From Cycloclasticus sp. (GTDB lineage: Bacteria > Pseudomonadota > Gammaproteobacteria > Methylococcales > Cycloclasticaceae), in NCBI GenBank assembly GCA_002733135.1, contig NVUJ01000008.1, positions 16,314-51,148 of the forward strand: a stretch of DNA of 34,835 nucleotides, read 5' to 3'. Every line of letters begins with the position of its first letter. Within the stretch, counting starts at the first letter, position 1. Shown piece after piece: positions 8,109 through 16,716 of this stretch. The notes under the pieces were generated by a model. It was given only the letters and a program-made list of their open reading frames with translations. It did no database searches and had not been told where the DNA came from. The position numbers and the translations under genes are program-made.

Positions 8109-10109
8109 TTATTCAGCTTTAAATAAGTGGCAGTTCACCTTATGGCTACCTGTCAGCTTAGTAGTTTCAGGGTAAGATTGACGACACGCTGGCATAACCT
8201 CCTCACACCGTGTATGGAAGTGGCAACCTGATGGTGGGTTTGATGGAGACGGCATATTATCCGGTAGCCTTGTAATGTTATTTTTTAAGCTTTCATCCCA
8301 AGTAGGCACCGCATCTATCAATGCTTTTGTATACGGATGGGTCGGCCTATTTAACACATCGTCAACTGAACCGTATTCGACAATACGTCCCAAATACATG
8401 ACCGCAACGGTATCTGCCAAGTATGAAACAACTGATAAATCATGGGTGATAAACAAATAGCTGAGGTGTTCTTCTCTTTGTAAATCTTTTAATAAATTAA
8501 GAACTTGTGCTTGCACCGATACATCCAATGCACTGGTTGGCTCATCACAGATAATAATCGACGGCTTAACCGCTAACGCACGGGCTATACATAAGCGTTG
8601 GCGTTGGCCACCAGAAAACTCATGGGGATAACGCAACCTAACGTCGGCACTTAGACCAACTTTTGCCAATAGCTCATCACATTGTTGTCGTATAGTCTCA
8701 TCATCTAAGGTCGGTTTTAGCGCCCTTAAGCCTTCTTCCAAAATATCGCCAACGAGCATTCTAGGATTCATTGATGAAAACGGGTCTTGAAAAATTATTT
8801 GCAATACATCTCGATAAGGCCTGAATTCATTTTCAGAAAGCCTCGATAAATCGCAGTCCTTATATTCAATACGTCCTGAAGTTATCGGTAATAATTGCAA
8901 TAAACCCTTTCCAAGTGTTGTCTTGCCGCAGCCAGATTCGCCCACCAAGGCCATTGTTGTGCCGGCTAGTAATTCGAAACTAACGCCATCGACAGCCTTA
9001 ACTTGTCCAATCGTTCGTTTTAACAAGCCCTTTTTAATGGGAAAGTGGACCTTTAAATTTTCAACAGTTAATGATCCATTTTGATTAGATTGGATATCAG
9101 GCTTGGTAAACACCGAGCCCTTTTGTTTCGTTTGGTCAATATCATTAACTCTTATACATCGAACCTTATGATCTGTATCTATTGACGTCCAATCAACCAA
9201 GTTCGTTTCTATGCAAGCATTTATTTTGAAATCACAACGCTCAGCAAAACGGCAACCTATGAATTTTTGTGAGAGCTTTGGTACTGCACCCGTTAATGTG
9301 ACTAAGGCTTCGTTTCTCTTTTCCAATGTAGGAACAGCATCAAACAAACGCTGGCTATATGGGTGCGCTGGCTGCTTAAAAAAGTGTTGCCGAGTCGCTA
9401 CCTCTAACAATTGACCTGCATACATAACCGCAACCCTATCGGCTATATCAGCAACAATGCCTAAATCATGCGTAATAATCCATAACGACATACCCGTTTG
9501 CTGTTGTAAGTCTTTTAATAGTTGTAATATTTGCGACTGAATGGTGACATCCAACGCTGTTGTAGGCTCATCGGCGATCAACAGGTCCGGTTCGTTAGCT
9601 AATGCGATAGCAATCATCACACGTTGTCTCATGCCACCTGATAATTGATGTGGGAACTCTAAATAGCGTTGATCAACATCGGGTATTCTGACTTGCTTAA
9701 GAAGGTTAATTACCTTAGCTTTCACCTCTGCAGACTGCATTTTTTTATGCATTAATACAGCTTCAGCAATTTGCTCACCAATGCTCATCACAGGGTTAAG
9801 CGACGTCATCGGGTCTTGGAAAATCATAGCTATTCGCGCGCCACGAACATCTCGCATATCTTTTTCCGCTATGCGCAACAAATCTAAACCTCGGTAAATA
9901 ACTTTTCCTGCAGTGATTTGTGCATTATTAGGCAGTAACCTCAATACCGATAAGGCCGATATTGACTTGCCACAACCCGACTCCCCCACTAAGGCAAACG
10001 TTTCACCTTCTGCGATATCAAAGCTAATTCCATCAACCGCTCTTATCGCTTCAGAAGGCTGGTTGAATTGAGTCTTGAGTCCTTGGACTGATAATAAAGG
10101 TTGAGGCAT
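8109..10109 (-). CDS. Oligopeptide-type ABC transporter, double ATPase (DppD-DppF/YejF-like fusion)
   Basis: This 666-residue protein has two complete ATPase halves. The first has Walker A GESGCGKS (42-49), signature LSGGM (156-160) and Walker B LLIADEP (176-182); the second has GESGCGKT (390-397), FSGGQ (498-502) and IIICDEP (518-524). Each half ends in the cysteine-bearing oligopeptide/dipeptide C-terminal extension ([16 protein letters not shown] and [15 protein letters not shown]) that in this family can bind an Fe-S cluster. It should power import by the two permeases encoded upstream (10962-13297), with the 13294-15438 product as binding protein. Its ATG is 5 bases after the serB stop, so it is co-transcribed with serB. 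The transported substrate is unknown. Confidence 0.92.
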   Translation of the reverse strand: MPQPLLSVQGLKTQFNQPSEAIRAVDGISFDIAEGETFALVGESGCGKSISALSVLRLLPNNAQITAGKVIYRGLDLLRIAEKDMRDVRGARIAMIFQDPMTSLNPVMSIGEQIAEAVLMHKKMQSAEVKAKVINLLKQVRIPDVDQRYLEFPHQLSGGMRQRVMIAIALANEPDLLIADEPTTALDVTIQSQILQLLKDLQQQTGMSLWIITHDLGIVADIADRVAVMYAGQLLEVATRQHFFKQPAHPYSQRLFDAVPTLEKRNEALVTLTGAVPKLSQKFIGCRFAERCDFKINACIETNLVDWTSIDTDHKVRCIRVNDIDQTKQKGSVFTKPDIQSNQNGSLTVENLKVHFPIKKGLLKRTIGQVKAVDGVSFELLAGTTMALVGESGCGKTTLGKGLLQLLPITSGRIEYKDCDLSRLSENEFRPYRDVLQIIFQDPFSSMNPRMLVGDILEEGLRALKPTLDDETIRQQCDELLAKVGLSADVRLRYPHEFSGGQRQRLCIARALAVKPSIIICDEPTSALDVSVQAQVLNLLKDLQREEHLSYLFITHDLSVVSYLADTVAVMYLGRIVEYGSVDDVLNRPTHPYTKALIDAVPTWDESLKNNITRLPDNMPSPSNPPSGCHFHTRCEEVMPACRQSYPETTKLTGSHKVNCHLFKAE

Positions 10110-10114
10110 CTCAG

Positions 10115-10951
10115 TTAGGCTTTCAATAAATCAATAACCGCGTCTAAGCCTGAATAATTCAACTGATTATCTGTTTGCGCCTGAACCGTTGGTTTAGCGT
10201 GATAAGCCACACTTAAACCGGCTTCTTTTAGCATTAGCAAATCATTGGCCCCATCACCCATCGCAATAACTTGATGCGGTTCAAGGTTAAATTCATTAGA
10301 TAATTTCAGCAATAAATCAGCTTTGGATTGGGCCCCAATAATCGCGCCATCTACTTTGCCTGTTAAACATCCGTCTTCTATACCTAACGTATTGGCTAAG
10401 GTGTAATCCAAGCCAAGTTTTTCCTTCAACTTATCAGTGAAAAAAGTAAACCCACCCGACACCAACACTAATTTTATATTCGACTGTTGCGAATAGCTGA
10501 TAAGTTTCTCTGCACCCGGGTTTAGCCTTAATCGTTCATCATAGACACGCTGCAACTGATCTATAGCCAAGCCTTTTAGTAATGCAACGCGTTTGGTTAA
10601 CGACAATTCAAAATCCAACTCCCCGCGCATAGCAGCTTCAGTGATTGCTGATACTTCGGCTTTTATGCCTAACATATCGGCAATTTCATCGATACATTCA
10701 ATGGAAATAAGGGTCGAATCCATATCCATTACTAGCAAGCGAACTTGGCTACCATCAAAGTGGTTATTTAACACATTAACGTCACAAGCTAACTGTTCAC
10801 GCATTGCCGATAAATTAGTATCACAAGACGATTTTAGAAGGTAAAAATCACCTTGAGGTACAGCTTTTATAGCAAAAACCGTTTCAATTTTATATTGTTG
10901 CTCATCGGTCAAATTCTTAGTATGAAAGATATACTTATTTATGTCATCCAT
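10115..10951 (-). CDS. serB: Phosphoserine phosphatase
   Basis: A 278-residue HAD-superfamily enzyme. Motif I MDMDST gives nucleophile Asp76 and acid/base Asp78; the segment LISIECIDEIAD with a downstream Arg matches the SerB substrate cap; motif II is LVSGGF (Ser165); motif III Lys210; motif IV MGDGANDLLML (Asp233, Asp237). The N-terminal 70 residues are a shortened version of the SerB regulatory region, since E. coli SerB is about 322 residues. It hydrolyses O-phosphoserine to serine, the last step of serine synthesis, in the cytoplasm. Unusually it sits inside the ABC cassette, 10 bases after the permease stop and 5 bases before the ATPase start. Confidence 0.93.
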   Translation of the reverse strand: MDDINKYIFHTKNLTDEQQYKIETVFAIKAVPQGDFYLLKSSCDTNLSAMREQLACDVNVLNNHFDGSQVRLLVMDMDSTLISIECIDEIADMLGIKAEVSAITEAAMRGELDFELSLTKRVALLKGLAIDQLQRVYDERLRLNPGAEKLISYSQQSNIKLVLVSGGFTFFTDKLKEKLGLDYTLANTLGIEDGCLTGKVDGAIIGAQSKADLLLKLSNEFNLEPHQVIAMGDGANDLLMLKEAGLSVAYHAKPTVQAQTDNQLNYSGLDAVIDLLKA

Positions 10952-10961
10952 AGGGTTTTAA

Positions 10962-12320
10962 TTATTCATTAGATCTTGGGTCAAACGCGTCGCGCACCAC
11001 GTCTGCAAATAAATTTGCAGCAAGCACTAAGCTGAACATAAAAATAAATGCCGCTGTTAACGACCACCAAACAATTGGCTCGCGCGCCATTTCAAGACGC
11101 GATGTATTAATCATATTGCCCCAACTGTACGTTGATGGGTCAACGCCAATATTTATATACGATAGGACGGCCTCCGCTAACACTAAACCACTAAAATCCA
11201 AAACGACTGTAATCATCACCAGATGCATTACATTGGGCAACACGTGGCGTTTTAGAAGCCTTAAGCGGCTAACACCCAATGCTCTCGCTGCAATGACATA
11301 ATCCATCTCACGAATTTTTAGTGTTTCGGCACGTAATAATCGACATAAACCCGTCCAACTGGTGATGCCTAGTATCAAACATAACAACAATAAGCGCATA
11401 TCAGCGCGGTCTTCCAGCGTGGTAAATAATTCAGGGTTATTCGCCATATACACTTGTGCCATTAAAATGGCTGCCGCAATTAACAAAACGCCTGGGATTG
11501 AACTCAGGGTTGTATAAAGGTACTGGATAATATCATCCACCCAACCTCTAAAAAAGCCAGCCATAAGCCCTAAGCTGATTGCAATCGGTAACATTACGAT
11601 AGTCGTTAATGAACCGATAACCAAACCTGTCCTAATGCTTTTTATTGCCTGATATAAAACATCTTCACCGACCTTATCGGTACCTAAAATGTGATAGTAA
11701 GGCGCTAAAGTTGCTACCACTGACACCAGAGACATAACGCCTAAAAGGGTATACAGGCTGTTCTTAATGCCGGGTGACCAACCAAAAAACGACTTCCTTG
11801 TGTTGAGCAATTGAAGACAAATTACCGATAAAAACCATATTAAAACCCCGAAACCAAAGCCTTTCATAGTTTTAATAGCGATATCCATAGACTTATCCGC
11901 CACAGGATCAGTTAAATGACCTCCTCCGTAAACTAGTCTCGGGTATATCCACTGAGTACTACCCTTGCTACTTACCTTCATCTCTTTGGCATAAGCTTGA
12001 TGCGCGAATGGCATCGAATAAGTTTTTTCTACCTGCGTTCTTAACGGCGTTAATACTATATCTAATACGCTCAACGTTTCAGAGTGTTCACTTAACTCGC
12101 CATTCGTTAATTGCTTGTAGTATTGAATTCTCGTTGAATCTAATACCCCAATCAAAATAAAAGACAATAAAACAGTTAAAGAAATAACCCCTACTTTATT
12201 GTTAAAGACTTTCTGCCAAGGACGCCGTAGGTGCTCTTTTTTACTGGAGCGCCAAACGGCTAGAGCACCGCCTATTACTAATGCAAAAACAGCTATATCT
12301 GTCCAAAGAAGCGTTAACAT
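10962..12320 (-). CDS. ABC transporter permease, DppC/YejE type, with enlarged N-terminus
   Basis: A 452-residue inner-membrane permease. The core is typical of DppC/OppC proteins: ILGTDKVGEDVLYQAIKSIR (about 212-231; usually HPLGTDxxGRDVL), then the binding-protein-dependent transport domain, including the cytoplasmic EAA loop (REMDYVIAARALGVSRLRLL) and the WGNMINTSR segment. The LGTD motif normally occurs near residue 75; here about 130 extra residues precede it, with helices near 9-23, 43-61, 154-174 and 187-206 and a hydrophilic, probably periplasmic, stretch (about 65-150). I choose the ATG at 12320, which shares one base with the upstream permease stop (TGATG); a TTG one codon earlier is possible. 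It pairs with the 12320-13297 permease. Confidence 0.87.
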   Translation of the reverse strand: MLTLLWTDIAVFALVIGGALAVWRSSKKEHLRRPWQKVFNNKVGVISLTVLLSFILIGVLDSTRIQYYKQLTNGELSEHSETLSVLDIVLTPLRTQVEKTYSMPFAHQAYAKEMKVSSKGSTQWIYPRLVYGGGHLTDPVADKSMDIAIKTMKGFGFGVLIWFLSVICLQLLNTRKSFFGWSPGIKNSLYTLLGVMSLVSVVATLAPYYHILGTDKVGEDVLYQAIKSIRTGLVIGSLTTIVMLPIAISLGLMAGFFRGWVDDIIQYLYTTLSSIPGVLLIAAAILMAQVYMANNPELFTTLEDRADMRLLLLCLILGITSWTGLCRLLRAETLKIREMDYVIAARALGVSRLRLLKRHVLPNVMHLVMITVVLDFSGLVLAEAVLSYINIGVDPSTYSWGNMINTSRLEMAREPIVWWSLTAAFIFMFSLVLAANLFADVVRDAFDPRSNE

Positions 12321-13297
12321 CAATCCAACCTAACTCGTGGATCAACCAAGGTGTATGAAATATCCGTCAATAGCAGTCCAATGATATACAAGAATGAGCC
12401 AAGAAAAACCATCGAACGCACAATGGCAAAGTCTTGGCTACTAATGGCGTCAATCGTGTAACTCCCTAAGCCCGGAATACCAAAAAATGATTCTGTTATT
12501 AAGCTACCCATAAACAACAGCGGCAACACCACGACAATGCCCGTTAAAATTGGAATCATCGCGTTTTTTAACACATGTTTAAACAATATTTGTAAGCTCG
12601 ACAGGCCTTTAGCTTTCGCTGTTCTTATGTAATCCTTAACTGATTCCTCCAAAAACAAAGTCCTATACCAGCGAACGCCAGAGCCAAGCCCACCAACAAT
12701 ACCAATTAAAACGGGGAGAATAATAAACTTAAATGCATCAGCACCTGGAGCATAACCAGAAATAGGCGTTAAAGCTAACAACTTACCCACGAAGTATTGA
12801 CCTGCAATTATGTAAAAAAGCCCTGAAATTGACATCAACACGATGCAAATAAACAAACCACCAAATTCGAGAAAATTACCTCGGTAAAAGATTAGCAACA
12901 GGGCAAAGGTAATATTTGCTAGCACACCAAAGATTAACGATGGGATAGCTATCGCCAAACTCGGCCACATACGTTGAGATATATCAGCAACAATATCTCG
13001 ACCATTGTCAGAAATACCTAAATCAAAGAAAAACAACCCGACTGATTTTTCAAAAAATATCGTTTTTTTAGCTTTAGCAAACCCAGTTTCTTGCTCATTC
13101 CATAATAAAGGTAAGTTGTAGCCGCGTTGAAGCTTCCAATTATCCACCGCCGCTTGTGAAACATGCTTATCGCCCAACTGCATACGCGCCATGTCATCCG
13201 GCGTATTGACGACAAAAAACAACACGAACGTCAATATATTCACGCCCACCAATACCGGTAATACATATAATAACCGTTTGATGATGTAATTAATCAT
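12320..13297 (-). CDS. ABC transporter permease, DppB/YejB type
   Basis: A 325-residue inner-membrane permease of the DppB/OppB family. It begins with the characteristic MINYIIKRLLYVLPVLVGV first helix, has a periplasmic stretch containing the expected QLGD-like region (ARMQLGDKHVSQAAVDNWK), and ends SYTLVDPRVRLD, the standard family C-terminus. The EAA loop SVKDYIRTAKAKGLSS is present. It forms the translocation channel with the product of 10962-12320. The start overlaps the stop of the binding-protein gene by four bases (ATGA), so the order binding protein, permease, permease is translationally coupled. The length is close to the family norm. Confidence 0.92.
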   Translation of the reverse strand: MINYIIKRLLYVLPVLVGVNILTFVLFFVVNTPDDMARMQLGDKHVSQAAVDNWKLQRGYNLPLLWNEQETGFAKAKKTIFFEKSVGLFFFDLGISDNGRDIVADISQRMWPSLAIAIPSLIFGVLANITFALLLIFYRGNFLEFGGLFICIVLMSISGLFYIIAGQYFVGKLLALTPISGYAPGADAFKFIILPVLIGIVGGLGSGVRWYRTLFLEESVKDYIRTAKAKGLSSLQILFKHVLKNAMIPILTGIVVVLPLLFMGSLITESFFGIPGLGSYTIDAISSQDFAIVRSMVFLGSFLYIIGLLLTDISYTLVDPRVRLD

Positions 13298-15438
13298 AAT
13301 GCGGTAGCTCGCTCAAAACGGCGATAAATTAGATAAGCCGGCACTAACAAACAAATAATGACAAGAAATGCCAAAAAAAGTGGCCAAAAAACAGGCTGAT
13401 TCCTCTTAGATTGATAAGCTTTGCGAAGTGATGGGATAATGTTGATATATTTAGTTTTATTATTGGCCATCAAATTAGGGTTAGCGTTTTTATACCACGC
13501 GTGGTGCAAAGAAAATGCTTTTGGATGAAATCCCCAAACCCAAGGTGCGTCTTGTTGAGAAATTTCAATCATTTTATTAATGATATCCTGACGTTCTAGC
13601 GTGTTCTCCATCGTACTCATTTTTTCGAAAAGGGTATCGAATTCAGAGTTTTGATAATTTGCTGCATTTTCACCGCCGTGCAAGGATTTTGCATTTTTGC
13701 CATACAATAGAAATAGAAAATTTTCAGGGTCTGGATAATCTGCATTCCAACCCCACATAAACATTTGCGCATGACCGCCGCGCATTTTTTCTTGGAAACG
13801 ATTGTAGTCTGTACCACGAATAACTAATTGAATATTTAATTTATTAAACTGTTTACGTAACCAGTTTAGGCGGGCTTTACTGTCAGGTCCGGAATCCATT
13901 GTGTCAAAATACAACACTAATGGTTTCGATGTCTTTTGGTCGATTCCATTTGGGTAACCCGCCTGAACTAAAAGTTCCTTCGCTTCATTGATTGACCGTC
14001 TGCTCAACCCGTTTTCCCACATATAAACAACGGAGTTCATTCCTTTTTCACCGTCACGGTGGCCATAAATTCCTGGGGGGATAATACTTTGTGCTGGGAC
14101 TCCACGCCCATTCTGGAAAATAGAAATATACTCCTCATAATCCATTACAATTGAAATAGCATGGCGTAATTTTTTAGCCCTTTCAGAGTAACCCCCAATT
14201 ACCTCATCGAGCATATTAAAACCCAAGTAATAGCTAGAGGTCGTCACAGCCGTTTGCAAACCAATGCCACGTTGCAGCATATTATCTGTTAAACCAACAT
14301 CGCCTGAGGCAGAAAAGCTAACTGCTTGATCAAAACTATCTGAGCTGATACCCGACGAATCGTAATAACCTTGTATAAATTTATTCCAATAAGGAATACT
14401 TTCTTTTTCTAAAGAAAAGATAACCTTATCGGTTAATGGCAGCTTTTTTCCAGCATCTGTTAGCAAGCCCTTTTCACGCGCACCATCAGACCCCTCAGAA
14501 GGATAATAGTCTGCATGAAAGTTCGGATTTTTTAGCAATACCATTCTTCTATTAGGGTTATTTTCAAATAAAAAATAAGGCCCCGTGCCGACTGGGAACC
14601 AATCTAAGGTAATATTTTTCTCCTCTAATGCTTTGTGAGCATAGAACTCATCAGCCTCCCACGGCATAGGAGAGAAAAATGGCATCGCTAGCCAATTAAT
14701 AAATTGCGGGTATTTTCCTTTAATTTGAATAGTGAATTTTTGGTCATCAATTTTTTGCACGCCTATTATGTTTTCAGATTGTAAACGCTGCGCCTTACGC
14801 ATCTGTGGATATAATTTTGTTAGTGCCGATTGTTTGTTTGAAAACTCGCTGAAGCCAACGATATAATTTGCCATTAAACCCGCTATAGGTGACTGCGTTG
14901 CCGGGTCAGCCAATCGCTTAATCTGATATATAAAATCATCTGATGTTAACAACCTTGTCGCTTGTGGTAATTCATATATAGACTCACTTTCCCAATCTGC
15001 GGGCAAAACTTTATGTAATTGCGTGTTAAAACTTGGGTGCGGTTGGAATTTAATATTATTCTTAATTGATATTGTATATTCGCTGTAAGCAATTTCAACG
15101 GCTAGGGCTTCTTTAGATAGTAGCCGCCCTTGTTTATCAAAATAACTGACCAATGGCATAGATTTAGCCAATAAGGGCTCTAATTGGTAAGGCCTTTTTA
15201 GATAATGGTATTGGAAAAGTGGCTCATAGACTTGCGCAATAATTGCGTACTCGTTCGAGCTATAGGCTTTTGCAGGATCTAAATGTTTAGGGCGTTCTGT
15301 AAATGAAGTGTAAATAACCTTACCAACATCCTCGTTTTGTACATACGGGTTATTTAAGGTCGTGTCCGAACAACCCAGCAAGAAAAGCAGGATGGCAAAG
15401 GAGCATAGTGTTATAAATTTTTTAAATAAGCTGGTCAC
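13294..15438 (-). CDS. ABC transporter substrate-binding lipoprotein (family 5) with C-terminal transmembrane helix
   Basis: An extracellular solute-binding protein family 5 member. From the GTG at 15438 it is 714 residues with a short lipoprotein signal: SLFKKFITLCSFAILLFLLGC puts the lipidated Cys at residue 23. The frame stays open to 15531, but earlier starts would overlap the symporter gene and add a basic stretch before the signal, so I prefer 15438. The family pattern is clear (TSFTERPKHLDPAKAYSSNE, later WFPVGTGPYFL and the Asn-Pro-rich tail WNADYPDPENF). Unusually, residues near the end (VFWPLFLAFLVIICLLVPAY) form a transmembrane helix followed by basic residues, so the protein appears anchored at both ends. 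Typical periplasmic family members are 500-600 residues. Confidence 0.85.
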   Translation of the reverse strand: MTSLFKKFITLCSFAILLFLLGCSDTTLNNPYVQNEDVGKVIYTSFTERPKHLDPAKAYSSNEYAIIAQVYEPLFQYHYLKRPYQLEPLLAKSMPLVSYFDKQGRLLSKEALAVEIAYSEYTISIKNNIKFQPHPSFNTQLHKVLPADWESESIYELPQATRLLTSDDFIYQIKRLADPATQSPIAGLMANYIVGFSEFSNKQSALTKLYPQMRKAQRLQSENIIGVQKIDDQKFTIQIKGKYPQFINWLAMPFFSPMPWEADEFYAHKALEEKNITLDWFPVGTGPYFLFENNPNRRMVLLKNPNFHADYYPSEGSDGAREKGLLTDAGKKLPLTDKVIFSLEKESIPYWNKFIQGYYDSSGISSDSFDQAVSFSASGDVGLTDNMLQRGIGLQTAVTTSSYYLGFNMLDEVIGGYSERAKKLRHAISIVMDYEEYISIFQNGRGVPAQSIIPPGIYGHRDGEKGMNSVVYMWENGLSRRSINEAKELLVQAGYPNGIDQKTSKPLVLYFDTMDSGPDSKARLNWLRKQFNKLNIQLVIRGTDYNRFQEKMRGGHAQMFMWGWNADYPDPENFLFLLYGKNAKSLHGGENAANYQNSEFDTLFEKMSTMENTLERQDIINKMIEISQQDAPWVWGFHPKAFSLHHAWYKNANPNLMANNKTKYINIIPSLRKAYQSKRNQPVFWPLFLAFLVIICLLVPAYLIYRRFERATAL

Positions 15439-15451
15439 GCAGATACCGTTG

Positions 15452-16711
15452 TTACGAGCGTAGAACCTGATCCTCGCCCTCACTTCGAGCAATAATAACA
15501 GCACCACACGAGTCGCTAAAGACATTAACACTGGTTCTACACATATCTAGCACTCTATCAACCGCTAAAATCAGGCCTATTCCTTCTAATGGTAAACCAA
15601 TCGTCGCTAGTATGATACTGATAGCCACAAGGCTTGCAGCTGGTATGCCGGCAACACCAATCGACGTCACCAATGCCGTGAGGACAATGAGAAATTGCTG
15701 GGTAAAACCTAGTTCCAAGCCATAGGCCTGCGCTATAAACATTGCAGCAATACATTCATATAATGCCGTTCCATCCATATTAATGGTAGCCCCAAGAGGT
15801 AAAACAAAACTACTGGTCCTATTGGATACGCCAGCATTTTTTTCGACGCACTCCAAAGTAATAGGCAATGTAGCTGATGATGAACTGGTTGAAAAAGAGG
15901 TTAATAAAGCCGGTACCATAGCCTTATAGTGTCGCGAGGGTTCCACCCTACCTACGAACTTTAATAACAGGGGCATCACACCAAATGCATGAATGGCTAA
16001 GGCAAGTACCACGGTAAAGAAAAAATAGGCTAGTGGTAAAAACGCATCCAAACCTGTGGAGGCGACAACTTTAGCCACCAAGCCAAATACGCCAATCGGC
16101 GCAAACTTCATTACCCAGTCTGTCATCTTCATCATGACAGCCAGTACAGCATTCCAAAACGTTAACAAAACCGACTTCTTCTCGTTGGCAATTTGTGTCA
16201 AAAAGTAACCAAATAATAAGCCAAAAAAGATGATGCCTAACATCTGGCCATTTGCAGCTGCTGCCACAATATTGATTGGCACCATTCGTAAGAATATTCC
16301 GGTAATATCGCCAGCACCTTTGCCTTCAATTTTCTCGGTGATATGACTTATATCTTCAGTTAAACCCACTCTATCGCGAACGGCTTCGCCATCAATAATG
16401 CCGGGTTCAATGATATTAACCAGTATCAAACCGATTAAGATTGCGATAAAGCTAGTGGTTAAATAATAAGCAATTGTTTTACCGCCTAATCTACCCAACC
16501 CGCCAAGGTCTCCCATATTGCCAACGCCACAAATTATCGATGAAAAAATGAGCGGCACAATGAGCATTTTCAACGCATTGAGAAAAAGCGTTCCAAGGAA
16601 CACGTAGGCGTCATAAAACAAAAAAGACCCAAACCCAGCCGTTTCACCCGTTGAAATACCGGCAACTATAGCCAAGCCAATTGCTATAAAAATTTGCCAG
16701 TGTAGTTTCAT
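15452..16711 (-). CDS. Dicarboxylate/amino acid:cation symporter (DAACS family)
   Basis: A 419-residue inner-membrane carrier with the hallmarks of GltP/DctA proteins: the serine-rich re-entrant loop TSFSTSSSSATLPIT (271-285), the NMDGT motif (311-315) and the cation/substrate helix DRVLDMCRTSVNVFSDS near the end. About eight hydrophobic helices plus two hairpins are apparent. The family moves glutamate, aspartate or C4-dicarboxylates with sodium or protons; I cannot decide the substrate from the sequence. The usual VNVxGD at the end reads VNVFSD here, a small deviation. It starts 5 bases after ppiD ends and stops 13 bases before the binding-protein start, so it probably belongs to one ppiD-to-ATPase transcription unit. 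Confidence 0.9.
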   Translation of the reverse strand: MKLHWQIFIAIGLAIVAGISTGETAGFGSFLFYDAYVFLGTLFLNALKMLIVPLIFSSIICGVGNMGDLGGLGRLGGKTIAYYLTTSFIAILIGLILVNIIEPGIIDGEAVRDRVGLTEDISHITEKIEGKGAGDITGIFLRMVPINIVAAAANGQMLGIIFFGLLFGYFLTQIANEKKSVLLTFWNAVLAVMMKMTDWVMKFAPIGVFGLVAKVVASTGLDAFLPLAYFFFTVVLALAIHAFGVMPLLLKFVGRVEPSRHYKAMVPALLTSFSTSSSSATLPITLECVEKNAGVSNRTSSFVLPLGATINMDGTALYECIAAMFIAQAYGLELGFTQQFLIVLTALVTSIGVAGIPAASLVAISIILATIGLPLEGIGLILAVDRVLDMCRTSVNVFSDSCGAVIIARSEGEDQVLRS

Positions 16712-16716
16712 CTTAT

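Noticed and set aside
15439-15531. Longer N-terminus for the binding protein
   Set aside because: It would overlap the symporter gene and place a basic stretch before the lipoprotein signal; the GTG at 15438 gives a normal 22-residue signal.
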